A stretch of DNA of 64,000 nt. It comes from JAGQPD01 sp020426865. GTDB lineage: Bacteria > Planctomycetota > Planctomycetia > Pirellulales > Pirellulaceae. Positions 42,602 to 55,500 of the stretch are shown piece by piece (positions within the stretch are counted from its first letter, which is position 1; each line of letters starts with the position of its first letter). The stretch is taken from contig JAWKTN010000001.1 of NCBI GenBank assembly GCA_041399065.1, positions 930,001 to 994,000 on the forward strand. The letters are read 5' to 3'. The notes beneath the pieces are model-generated. The model saw only the letters and a program-made list of their open reading frames with translations, was not told the origin of the DNA and made no database searches. Position numbers and translations under genes: made by a program.

Positions 42602-43534
42602 TCAATCTCGATGTATGGTGCGAACCATCATGAACAGGAGGCTGCACATCATTAGTAATGTTCCGGCATTGGGCTCGGGTACAAACCGAGCGCTGACACG
42701 TTGCATCGTGCTGCCAAAATTGTCTTTCCACACAGTGTAATCGGCGGCGTCAATTGTCCCATTCTCGTTTCCGTCGGCCACCAAGTCGTCGCTGGAGCCG
42801 AAGCTATCCTTCCAGATCGTGTAGTCGGCTGCATCGACGGTGCCGTTTCGGTTGTAGTCGCCGGCAAGCTGCTTGGCCGTGATCGTCACAGAACTCGGGA
42901 ATAGCAGGCCGTCGAAGGCGATTCCTGATCGTCCGGCACCCCAATCAGCGAAGGACGACGGGTCTGATAAGGTGAGCGTAGTCGAACCACCCGCGGAAGC
43001 GGAAGGAGAAATCAAGAGGTGCACCTCTCCCAACAGGATCGTCGTCCCCGTCGCCCCCAACGACAGTGGACCGCCAGTGCTTCCGTAGACAGTCAATGTC
43101 ATTGGCGTGACGACAAAGCTGTTAGAAATCAGCGAATCCGGCTGGTAAACAGGCGACATCGTTCCGTTGGTCGTGTTGCGAAAAAATGAATCTGCGGTGG
43201 TTGTTGCCAGATCGAATTCAGCGATATCATTGGACAATGTAGCTTCGATGGCGTACACATTCAGCGGGTCGGTGACAAGATCTGGATGTTCAGGCGCCGT
43301 CGGGTTGGGTGGCGTTGTTTGCTCCAAGATAAATGAAATGGTTACATTGCCACCAACAGGTGCTTGGATTTCCTGCTCAGAACCACTTGACGAGAAACGG
43401 ATCGCCAGCTCGGCCCTGACGTCAGCGGATATCAAACAGGACATAGCCAAGGTACCGATCCCGGTTGCTACAAGCCGCCGGTAGGAAAGGACGGGATGGG
43501 GGTGGCGAAATTTGTTTCGTAGAGTTTTCTGCAT
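42602..43534 (-). CDS. Exported cohesin-like protein with dockerin and PEP-CTERM
   Basis: 310 residues from the ATG at 43534, with AGGAACGAG upstream; a GTG one codon earlier is possible. After a signal (VATGIGTLAMSCLISADVRA) comes the same beta-sandwich as the next gene: TAPEHPDLVTDPLNVYAIEA, SFFRNTTNGTMSPVYQPD and LSDPSSFADWGAG. It ends at SVTITAKQLAG. A dockerin-like pair follows, DYNRNGTVDAADYTIWKD and DGNENGTIDAADYTVWKD, then FVPEPNAGTLLMMCSLLF as PEP-CTERM. It lies 61 bp after the stop of the giant gene. Calcium-dependent contact with a surface partner is the likely role; no certain partner cohesin is encoded nearby. Confidence 0.85.
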   Translation of the reverse strand: MQKTLRNKFRHPHPVLSYRRLVATGIGTLAMSCLISADVRAELAIRFSSSGSEQEIQAPVGGNVTISFILEQTTPPNPTAPEHPDLVTDPLNVYAIEATLSNDIAEFDLATTTADSFFRNTTNGTMSPVYQPDSLISNSFVVTPMTLTVYGSTGGPLSLGATGTTILLGEVHLLISPSASAGGSTTLTLSDPSSFADWGAGRSGIAFDGLLFPSSVTITAKQLAGDYNRNGTVDAADYTIWKDSFGSSDDLVADGNENGTIDAADYTVWKDNFGSTMQRVSARFVPEPNAGTLLMMCSLLFMMVRTIHRD

Positions 43535-43595
43535 CACTTACTCGTTCCTAAGATGACCGCTCTGCGTCGTTCTCCATGGTCTCCGCAGCAAAACG

Positions 43596-46500
43596 TCAAA
43601 TATCGTAAATGCCGCTCGTTCTTACTAGCTTCACGAATGTGTCGTCTCCAAAGACCTTGTCGACGGCGTGTCGCCGATCGATCGACGAGCGGTGACGAGC
43701 TCGGCGATCGCGGTCGATATGTGCGGACGTAAGCTCTTGGTCGGTCACCAACGTACTTCCCTCCGCCGACGTGGGAGCAATCGAGGTCGTGACAGTGGTC
43801 CCAAGGGTGGTGCGATAGCGCGAGACGAGTGCCGAGTAGTCGGGCGCGTCAATTCGCCCGTCGCTATTGAAGTCGAACGTAGATTCATAGTCTAAATCGA
43901 GTTCGGTTGTGCGATATGCGGCGACGAACGCGGAATAGTCAGGTGCGTCGACCGAACGATCACCATTGACGTCGCCAAAGTATCGATGGAACTGTACGAC
44001 ATAGTCCTCCGCCATGGCCGTACTTCCGATGGTCACGGCATTTGCGTGGATCGTCAGCGCGTAGTCGCCATCCGGTAGGGAACCACCGACCACATCGGGG
44101 CCGCTCGTCGAATCGAAAGTCAGCGTGGCGATCCGCATGCCGTTATTTAGCGAAGATTCGACATTTGGAGCAAAGACAGTTCCCGCATTCGACCTAACAC
44201 TAAATGCGTCGCCGGACAGGGAAACGTTGCCGTTAAACGTTACGATCAGACTTCTGATCATCGAACGCTGAAGCGTTCCGTCGTCGATCAGAACACCCTC
44301 TACAGCTGGATCTGCCAGTGTACTGTCATTGAGTGTGATGGTTACCGATCGCACATCCTTCAAACCGCCCTGATCGGTGGCAATGACATCGAGTGTGAAT
44401 AAATCTATCGCGTCCGCGTCCAATGCGGAACTATCGACCACAGTAAGAACGCCCGTTACCGGATCGATAGCGAACGGGGATGCCGGATCAAGGCTGAATG
44501 TAACGACGTCACCAAAATCATGGTCTGTGGCTTCTGCCGTATCAATGACCGTCCCATCAGGCGAAAACGCGTCGATCGCGAAAACCGTACTGGACAAAGT
44601 CAACGTAGGGGCAAATTCGTTGACGTTTTCGATGTTGATCGTGATGATCGCGGTGTCGCTCGCGCCCCAGAAATCGGTGACGGTCGCTAGCAGCGTGTAG
44701 GATTGTCTGGTCTCGGCGTCGAGCAAGTCGGCCGCGACGGCGATAACACCGGTGCTCGGATCGATCGTGAATTCGGCCGGTGTGACGAGATTGGGAATCG
44801 AGGCATTTTGTACCGCCTCGAAGCCAATCGCCGCGCCGCCGGCGATCTCCAGTCGCTGGACCGAATTGCCGACCGCTCCGATCGACAGTTTGTCGCCGAT
44901 CGTGTTGCCGTTCACATCGGTTCCGGTTGTCGCGACCAGCAAACCGGCCAAACCGGCCGCGGCGAACCGAGTGTTCAGGTCGTCGACCAGATCGCTTAGG
45001 CTCGTATTGTTCGCACGGTCGGCGTCGCTCAGCAGCAAGTCGATCGTGGCCGTGGTGGTCGGCGAGGTCGTGCCGCCGTTGATCGCGATGGAGAGCGTGA
45101 CGTCCTCGCTCCACTGGCCGTTGACCGGGCCCGCGGAAGTCCCAGTCAGCGTCAGCAGTCGCGGCAGGTTCGTCAACGCGTACGTCAACGCGCCGTCGTC
45201 GCTGGCGTCGATCGTTCCGATGACCGTTCCGATCGCCGAGTTTTCCGCAACGGTGAACGATTGGTCGTCCACAACCGGCGTGGTATTGGTGAACGGCCCG
45301 ACCAGAGCCAGTGCCGACCGGGACGAGGAAGTGCCCGTGTCGTCATCGGCTACTTCGACGCTGATGTCGAAAATGCCCTCGGCTGAGTACGCGTGCGTGG
45401 CCGTAATGCTTCCAATGCCTGTCACCGCATCGTAAGTTCCGCCTGCCGAAGAAGTGTTGCCGTCACCCCAAGTAATTTGCGCCGTGAAGCTGTCGGCCGC
45501 TCCCGCGGGATCGACAAACGTGGCCGTCAGAGTGACCGTTTCGCCGACAACTGCTGACGTGGCAATCGTCTGTGCGTCCGTCTCGACGGTAAGGATCGTC
45601 GGTTCAACGTTGAGTACCGAGACGTTTTGCGTGTCGCTGTCCGTGCTGGTCGCGTCTGCCGTGTCGACGACGGTCACGGTGATCGCATAGTCGTCGGATG
45701 CCGTGGCACTCGGGGTGTCATCCGAGTAAATACGGGTTTTGCTGAAGGTTCGCCCTACTAAGGTGACGCGCTCCACCGTGCCATCGCCCCAGTCGACGTC
45801 AACCGTGTGCGTGTCATTCACGCCCGTGTCCGAGATCGTCCCGGCGACGGCAATCGCTTGACCTTCCTCAGCGGCGATGGGCGAAACACTAAAGGTCAAC
45901 TGCGGCGCGCCGTTCACAACAGCCACCGTCGTGACCTGGGCATGACTGTCGCCATCGTCATCGGTCAGTGTTGCCGTGATGGTATAGATTCCATCGTCGA
46001 TGTAGCGATGAACCACATCAAAGTCCGTCGATCTGGCGACAAGGGAAAGTCCATGGTCGCTCGATCCATCCCCCCAGTCGACGTCGAGCGTGAAGCTGTC
46101 GAGTACGCCGGGATCGGTGATGTCGCCGGTCAGCGAGACCGTGTCTCCCTCGATGACGCCGCCAGCTCCTGACGCGTTGACCGCGGTCGGGTTGGAAATC
46201 GTGGGGGCGACATTCGCCACGGTGATGTCCTTTGTCACCGCCGAGTGAGTGCCCTTGTCATCTTCGGCGCGAACGCTGATCGTGGTCACGCCCGCCGGAT
46301 TGTTGTCGACAAATACGTGCGAAATCATCGCTGGGCTGACTTGCGAGGCCGGCGCGAATTCTTCTTCCGCGCTCCCATCACCCCAGTTGATAAAGAACTT
46401 GATATCTCCATCGTTTGTCCCGGGATCGTCGAAGTTAATCGTCAGCGTATAGCTCGAACCTTCCGTAGCCACGGTGGCCCCATCAAGCGTGACGGTCGGC

Positions 46501-49500
46501 GCGACGTCGTTCACCTGGAAGGTCGTCGTGTACTCGCTGCGACCGCCGTCCTGGTCTTCGACCACGCCTCGCACCGTTACCAACCCGTCCTCGAGCAAAC
46601 CGCCGCCGGTCCACGACGCCGGAATCTGCGCACCGGAACTTGCCGAGTCGACCACGTCGAAGGTACCGTCGTCGCCAAAATCGAAACTGTACGTGAGCGT
46701 GTCGCCGGATGCCGGTTCATTAACTGAGCTGAACAGGACCTGGTAGATACCTCCGGATCCGACACCCTCGTCGATTCCGGAAGCGGGCACGTCGGTGGAA
46801 AGCACGCCAGTCGGCGCAACGTTTACGATCGATAGTGTTCCCGTTCTGGTGGCCGTATCACCATTGGCGTACGTCGCTCGCAACGCGATGCTGATGTCGG
46901 CGTGCGAACTGCCGTCGATACCCAGCGCCCTCAAGTCGTTGTCCCAGTCCAGCACGGCGTCCAGGTCGGTCGCATCGCCGAAGACGCCATCGCCGTTGAG
47001 GTCCCACGCCACCGACTGGAAATCACCAATGACGCTGCCGTCCAGTTGCAACGACTCGCCTTCCTTGATCGAGTACACACCCGTGGTCACGTTCGTGTGA
47101 TCGACGAACGCGGTCACCGTCAGCGTTACCGGCGTATCCAATACGACATTCGGAGTCGATTCGTCATCGATCACGTTAACGCTGATCGTGAATTGACCTG
47201 GAGCGTCATAGACATGGCTGGCCGTCGTGACACCGCTGCCTGGCCGCGAGATCGTTCCGTCGCCCCAATTGATGACCCACGATTCGATCTGGTCGTCGCC
47301 CGGATCGTCCGCCGTAAACCCAATCGCCAGCGGATGTCCCACCCGCACGGTCGAATCGCCGGTCAACTCAACCGTCGGCGGAACGTCCAATATCTGCAGC
47401 AGAATTTGCTCCGTCGTGGTGATGTCCGAGCCGTTCGTGGCCGACACCAAGATCGGATACGTATCGTCGCCGTCGTTGACGCCGAACAACGCCAACTCGG
47501 CCCAACTCAGGTCGAGCGTCGTGCTGCCCGCGTTGTTGACTGCGGCCCCGCCGATGCTCCATGTAACTTCAGTTACGCCGGCGTTCTGTGGAATGTTGGC
47601 GATCGTGACACTGAGCATTAGATCCTCGCCCTCATTGAGCGACGACACCGTGTTGGATATGTCGATCCGCGGACCGGACTCGATCACTACGTCTTCAATG
47701 TCGGAGAAATCCACAACGCCGAAGGTCCCACCTGCGATTCCGATCTGCCCATCACGTGGTCCATCCGCCGGATCGACTGTGACAGTCGGATCGCCGGGAT
47801 TGAAGATCAACTTGTCGCCGTTGCCCGACGACCGGTCAATTGGATTTCCGCCGTCGATCGTGGTAGTGGTGCCCGCGACAAGCTTGTCGCCGGCGACGAG
47901 GAACAGGTCGTCATCATCACCGCCATTCAAAACCGTCGTCGTCGCGGCACCGAGGTTGACCAGGTCAAATCGATCTGCTCCGGAGTCGCCGTTGACATTC
48001 AGACTGAGTGTGTCGCCCGAGATCGGGCTGATGGTTACTTCATCATCGCCGGCGCCGAGATCAATTTGCGTTGTGCTACTCAAGTCGTAGACCAGGACTT
48101 TGTCGTCTGTGTCTCCGGTCGCAATGCTGAGTGAAGTCACATCCGGACCAGGGCTCGCTGCGACCGTGATTCGATCGACGCCGCCGGCCGTGCTGGCAGT
48201 GACGGATGCGATGTTGATGAACTGAGCACGCACCGCGTCGGCAGCTCCGATAACGTTGAAGGACGCTTGGATCGAGTAGGTACGGTCGAGCACTGTCGAA
48301 TTGGTAAACGTGCTGTCGCAAGCGTCCAGATCGGTCTGGCAGTCGACGACGAAACTTCCGGTCGACAGGTCCAAGGCAAACGTCGTCGATCCAGCGCCTG
48401 TGTCGTAGTCGATGGTTCCCCGCAGGGGCTGCGGTTGGCCAGGGTCGACGCCGGTGGAATACCAGCCGAAGTAGCGTCCCGTCGTGATCGGGCTGCCCGA
48501 TTGCAGGTCGAAATCAAATCTCTGTTCCTCACCAAAACCGGCGTCAATCACGCGCGTGCGGCCCACGCCGGTAATCGTCCAGGTGTCGGTCGCTACATCA
48601 CGCTCGAGAATCAGGGGAATCGCCTTGGCCGGGAACGCGTCCGCGACGGAACTTTCCTGCGGCGCGAATCGCCAGCTGGTGATGACCGACTCGGTCTCGC
48701 CAAACGAATCAGGCAGCACGAACATTTGATCCACTGTCAACAAGTCACCGCTGCGGAGCACGGTGGCGTTGCCCAGTTCGCTGAGGCTGTCCAGCGAAAC
48801 CAGCCCGCCACGTGTATTGCCATCGCCGAGCGTCGCCACAACGATCGAGCCGCCACTCGTGCCACGGGTAATGGACACAGGCGCGACCAACCCGGTGATT
48901 CCCGCCGAGTTGTTTCGCAGCCGCTGAGCCATCGCGCCGCTGCCATCCAACCGGATCACAACCACGTTATCGGCGTCGCGGCCGGTGACGAACGCAAAGC
49001 TGGCGTCGGCCGATTCAGCGAGCGCCACGGGGGCGATCAGCCCAGTGACGCCCCGTGCGCCGTTCTGGACTTTCTGAATGAAATCGAAGCCGATGCCATT
49101 TTGCTCGAGCGTGGTCACGAAGTTCCCACTCTCGCTCAACAAATGCACGAAGTCGTTCGTGGCCATCAGATGGTCCGCGCCACGGAAGCCGAATGCCACG
49201 TCGTCGGATTCAATCGGGCCGCCGCTGGCAAAACCAACCGAGGTGGCCGATAAACCCCGCAGCACGTAGTCGCCAGCCAACTCCGAGAGGGCATAAACAA
49301 ACCCGCCGCCGTAGCTGATGCCGACAAATGTGCCGCCGACGGGCAGATCGATCTCTCCTTCGTGCGAATTCTGTGCGTCGGGAACGTCGGGAACGGCAGT
49401 CAACACGCCCGTGGTTGGATCCACCGTGTACAGCTTGAGTCGCTCGACTGTCTGGCCGAACACCCTGTTTTGCAAAGCAAAGTGGGCCACTGCAGTCCCG

Positions 49501-52500
49501 TTGACATCGTCGAACACAAGGTCCATCAGCGTGGCGTCCACGGCCTCGGAGAATGGAGTTTCCCCGGCGTCGAGGCGCTCGGACTGCAGGAACGCCAAGT
49601 CTCCTGTGACTGCATCGCGCGCCAGCGTGACAACTCCATCCACGCCGCTGCGGACGCGGACGAACTGACCGTCTTGACTGGCCGATAGATCACTCACGTT
49701 CTCGAAGTTGCCGACGCCGTCAAAGTTGTTTTCGATCACTTGCAGCACGCGGAAGTCGGTTCCATCCATCACAACCAGCGCGTCGCGAGTTGCGGACAAC
49801 GCGTAGATTTCGCCAGCGACTCCCGTCACGATCTCCTTGAACCCAGAGAATGATTCACTGGCCGTGGCAATGCCGACGGACTGGAGGACTGGAGCGTTGG
49901 CCGTGATATAGGCAACTTGGTTTTCGCCGCTCGAACCAAGCTCAACGGCCTCGAGGTTCGTCAGCGCCCCGCCAGCCGAATCGTCGCCAGCAATCGACGC
50001 GTTCACTCGCACCGTTTGTGTCTGTCCGCCGTTGGGAATCAGCGTGACCCACACTTGGCCGGCGTTGAGTGCCGTCAGCGTCACGGGCCCGGGCGTGGAG
50101 AGATCGATGTCGTCGAAGGCAAGTTGGCTCAGCGTCGCTTGCATTGTCGCACCGCTGCTGTGGACGCCGATGCCGATCCGCGGAATCGCCAGGTTAAAGC
50201 TGGTCAGGTTCACGACGACGATCCAATCGTAACCCGGGAAGTTGATGGCCGAAGGATGGCTTCCCAGCCCAATCTCGGCCAGCCCATCGGGCAGTCGCAT
50301 CACGGCGACCAACGAGTTGCTTGCGGGCGCGTCACGATCGGCTGACTGCGGATTGAAGTCGATGTGGTCGATCGACGCGCCATCCAGGAAGCCGTAGATC
50401 TGCGAACCGCCGATCAGATTTGGAATGTATGGCGTCGCCTGGCCGAGTCCGAGATCTCCGTGCAGGAACGGATTGACCGCCTTGGGGCCAGCGATCTCCT
50501 GGACCGCAGCGCTATTAATATCGGTCTGCGTGTTTTGCAGTTCATTGGAATCATCGTTATCGCCGATCAGGATGCGTCCATCTTGCCCTTCATCGATCGT
50601 GACGCTGTTTTCGGAACCACGACCACCTGCCACAAACAGGTCGACCGCGTTTTGGGAGCCGTTGGCCGACAGCACCAGCGACGAACCCACCAGCTTGACG
50701 GTTCCACCGGCACCACCGCCACCGGCACCTGACTTTCCGCCGACTCCGCCATCGCCTCCATTGCCGCCGGCCCCGCCATCGGCTCCATCGCCACCCGCGC
50801 CGCCTTGGTTGTCCTCCGAAACACCGCCGTCACCGCCGAGGCCACCGGCCCCGCCATCAGCCCCTCGGCCTCGACCACCACCGCGCCCGTCGAACGTGCC
50901 TCGTCGGTTAGTTCCGTCACTGCCTACGTCTGTGGCGTCGTCGCCGTCGTCGGCGTCTTTTCCATTGTCGCCTCCGGTGGGCGTGGCCGATCCGTTAAGG
51001 CCACCAATTCCTGGCGTACCGGCAGTACCACCGCTTCCGCCGCCCACGCCGCCGAGTCCCGCAGCACCGCCTTCGCCAGCATGTGCATCGCCGCCGCTGG
51101 AGTCAAAGTCGGCGGCGCCGATTTGCAGAATGCCTTTGACGATGATTTCAAACGCGCCGCCACCGCCGCCACCGGTTCCTCCTTCTGCGCCGTCACCGCC
51201 CGAACCGCCGTTGCCGCCGCCACCGCCACCGCCACCGGCACCACCGCCGCCACCAGCCTTCGCGCTATTCTGTCGGATATCGGCACCGCCGCCACCGCCG
51301 CCGCCACCGCCACCGCCGGCGTTTCCACCTGCTCCACCGCCGCCGCCACCGCCACCGCCACCGCCACCGCCGCCGCCACCTGCGGAGATCGTCGTTCCGG
51401 TGCCGACGTTGTTTCCGCCAAGGGCGGCAGCGCCTATCGATCCGTCCTCAGCATCCGTGCCGCTTTGAAAGGCGTCGCCGGCAATGCCCGGGTCTCCTGG
51501 ATCGGGATCCGCCGCTCGATCACCGCTCACTCCGCCGTCGCCGCCGTTACCGCCGCTCGACAGAGGTCGAACGCCGCCGTCGCCTCCCGCGCCGCTACCG
51601 GCCGCGGCATCGTTTTGCCCGGCCGCTCCACCGGTTCCGCCGTTGAACCCAGCCGTACCTGCCGTGCCATCGGAGCCGTCCGTACCGTCATTGGCGCTGT
51701 TGGGACTTCCGCCATCACCTCCGTCCCCGCCATCTAGGCCGGGAAAGGACGAGAGGAATGAGGTCGCGTCGCCAAATGCCGCGCCGCCGTCACCACCGCT
51801 GCCACCGTCGCCGCCGTTGAGTCCTTGGCTCCCGTCCGCGCCGACGCCGCCAACCCCGCCCGTTCCGCCGTCGCCGCCGCCAGCCTTCCCAGCGCCCGCT
51901 TGTAGAGCGCGATCCACGACGATCGATTCAACATGCACCGCCGTGTCGAGCGAAACCGTGACGCTGGCCAGGTCGACCATCGACGGACGACCGCTTACGT
52001 CTTTCAGTTCCAGTAGTTGCGCTGTTCCGTCTGACGTGTAGTCAATCGATTCGGCGACTGTCGAACCATCCGTACGCGTGCCAGCTACGACCAGATTAAA
52101 GTCCCCTGTCCGCGAGTCGGTGATCGTAATCGCGAACAGATCGATCAGACCACCGTCGTCGTAGCGGTAGGTCACGTCTGTGTCGTCGGCACTTACGGTC
52201 AACGCTCCGCCAGAGCCCGAGAAGGAACCGGTCGTCGTAAACTCGACGCCGTTCTCGCTGTAGCTTGTCTGGTTGGTTGCGGCGAGCGATTCGAAGTTGA
52301 CGACCACGTCCACGACCTCGGCCGAGCTGCCGGACATGTCGAACGTCACATTGTCGCCGATCGTGGCGTTGTTCTCGACTTGGATCGACAGCGCGTGGTC
52401 TCCGACTGCGGTGACCGAGCTGCCGTTCGGGATGACCAGATCGCCCAGGAAAGTAAACCGCGCGATGTACTGCTGCCCGGCAACCGGAGTCACCACATTC

Positions 52501-55500
52501 TCACCAGCATCCAGGAACTCGACGACGAACGGCGTGCCGTTGAAAGTCGTGACCGCCGCGCCATCGATCGAAATTGTCGGCGTGTCATTGCCGGTGTCCG
52601 CGTCGTTCAGGCTGCTGGTGTTGAACACGATCGCCTGCGGACTGAGCGAATTGATGTCCGGGGCCGGCGCGACCGGCATGGGCATCACCGAAGCAACTGT
52701 GTCCTGTGGCAGACCCTGACTGGCAACGACATTGTCGGCCCGCAAGCCAAAGATGGTTGTCGTCCTGAACGATACGGATTGCAAATCCTGCAACGTGGAG
52801 AAGCCAACCGTGTGAAATCCGGTGCTGCCTGCGAAGTTAATGCGCTCGACAATCGTCAGTCCATCGCTGGTCACGCCGCGGAAGTCGATGGCGACCGTAC
52901 CGACTTGATTCACGTGATTCAAGTCGATCGACTCCAGCGAGAAGGGGCGACCGTCCGATGCCGTGATGGTGAGCGTCTCGTTAGCCGCAAATAACACGGC
53001 GCCGAATGCATTGCCCATCTGATTCGGCGCATTGATGTTGTAGCCGGCCTCGTCGAAATTCCTGGCATCGGCGCTCAACCGCGAAATGTCGTCGAACGTC
53101 ATCACCGAACGAACGCGGCCGACGGCGACAATCTTGTCAAACAGGACATTCGAGTCAGCAGTCCAGGTCAGCGAACTGACCAGACTGCCAAGCGCCGTGA
53201 ACGAACTGGCGAACGTCGTCATGCCGTCGTCCGGGTTGACGGTCACGCTGAAAGAGACTTCTTCTCCGGTCAGCAACGTTGCCGTGAACGTGACCACTGG
53301 CTGCTGGTTCGAACTGTCCAGCGAAGTCGCCGCAAAGTCCATCGAGTAGACTGCGAATGCGCTTCCGTCTTGTTGGGCGAGTGTAAACGTCGTACCGTCG
53401 TTGAGCCCACGCAGCGCCGGGCCGATCGTTGCGTCCTTCACCAGTTCGGTGTCGCCGCTGACGACGAAGGCGTCTTCCTCGTAAGTGAACGCATCCACCA
53501 GCGGCAGGCTGAAGTCAATCGTCGTTTGCGGCTGGGAACGTGTGACCGACGTGCCCGGTTCGAGCACAATGTTGCCAAAGTTCAAATCGACGCGGCCGTG
53601 TCCGGTGAGCGCTCGCGAAGCCACGACGTCGTCAATGGTCTGGGCCGCGTCCATCGACCAACTGATATCCGTCACGTCAACCAAGTCGCCGAACGTCAAA
53701 TCAACCTCCGACGAGCCATCGGCGACATAGTTGGCGGTCTCGCTGATCGTGCCTCCGCCGGTCAATGCGGACGTACCCGTCACGGTCAACGAAACTGGCC
53801 CAGTACGTGTATCGACAATCGTCAGCCGGCGCAAATCGAACGTGCCGCCATCGCTCGCCGCCAACTGAATCGTCGTGCCGTCCGAGGTGACGCCCAGCGC
53901 CCCGCTCGAATTGATGAAGCTGCCGGTGCTAGTGAAGTCGTAGCCGCTGTCGCTGTAGCTGCTTTGCGTCGCGGCGAGCGAGTCGAACTCGATAGTCGAT
54001 CGAGCTTCGATCACGCCGTCGTCGTCGACCACACCGACTACGTCATTGACCGTCTCGGTGCCGACTTCCAGCGAATTCGTACCCGTGCCGGCAAAGAAGT
54101 TGATGCGGTCGATCTGCAAAATGTCGTCAATTACGGTCACAGGCTCAACGCCCGGTGCGGCCGCGTTGGCGGCGGTCAACGAAGCATCGACGAGCCGCCA
54201 TTGGGTGGACAAAATGGTATCCGAATTGTGGATCGCCAACGTTTCGACGGTCAGGCCGAGATCGGTGAACTGGTTCGAAGTGGGGAAGCTATCGATGAAG
54301 ATATTGACCGTATCTTGGTCGTCGCCGCCGTTAATTGCCGTCTCGTCGCTGAGCGTCACGATGTCGATCACGTCATCGCTCAAGCCGCCGTCGATCAACA
54401 GATTCGTGCCTGAAAGCCCCGGTCCCGCGTCAACGATGAACTGGTCGTTGCCGGTGCCCAGCAGCAGGTTGAACTGTGCAATCCTGTCGAACGTCACATC
54501 ACCGTCGGTCACGCCCGACAGGACGCCGCTTGAGGAGTCGTCGATTCGGCCCCGTGTAACCGGATCGGTGGTCGCACTGCGATCGACGGTTAGCGTATCG
54601 ATACCGTCGGTATCGCCCACGACGGTCAGGTTCGCGCTCGTCCCGAACAGAGTCAATTGGTCCTCGGCCGAATCAGCGCCGAGGTTCACGCTCGATGGGA
54701 AGGAGAAGTCATGCGCCGTCACGCTGTCCGCGCCGCCTCCCGTGTTCAGGCTAAGCGTTGCTCCGACGTCCTTAATGATCACCGTGTCGGCGCCGCCGCT
54801 CAGCTGGCCGACAATATGGCTGATTTGTTCGTAAGCGACAACGTCTCTGATCGCCACCGTTCCGCTGATCGCCGTGAGACTGCGCAGCGTATTCGCGTCC
54901 ATCTCAAAGAAGCTCGATTCGGGTATGTTCAGTGACAACGTGTCGGTATCGGTGTTCGTAACGGTGTCGCCCAGCGTCGTACCGGACACGTGTAACAGCT
55001 CTTTGAATCGGAAGAAGTCGCCGCTGATGACCAGCTCGTCATGACCCTCGCCCATCGCGACCGACACGGGAGACAACGTGCCGGTCACATGGAGTTGATC
55101 GTCTTCCGAACCGAGCGTCAGCGAGATGTCTTCGAATCCGCCGAATCCCACGCCGCCGTCCGCTCCGCCCGCCATTCCTAACCCGGCTAGATTGGTCTGG
55201 CCGAGCACGCCAGTCCGACCGGTGATGTCCGCCGAATTGCTGATCCGTAGCTCGTCATTCCCGCCCGAACCGCCTTCGAAGTTCACCTTGCCGAAGATCT
55301 GGCTGAGTGTTTGGCCGACCGTGACATTCCCCGACACAACGTCTTGTCCGACTGCGACGGTGTCGTCGCCCTGGCCCAGATCAATCGTCAGTTCGGTTTC
55401 GACATCGGTGTAGGGCACTTCGATTTCGTCCTTACCGGCGCCCAGACCGAGGAACACCTCTTCCGCATTCGCGTAGTGAATCGTGCGGCTGTCGTAGACC

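Noticed and set aside
50425..51468. Long plus-strand frame coding a poly-Pro protein
   Set aside because: It is the reverse complement of the glycine-rich segment of the giant adhesin; GGC/GGT codons read backwards give Pro/Ala runs.
53370..54413. Plus-strand frame of 347 residues opposite the giant gene
   Set aside because: Arg/Asp/Val-rich shadow; the giant frame is unbroken across it with clear domain character.
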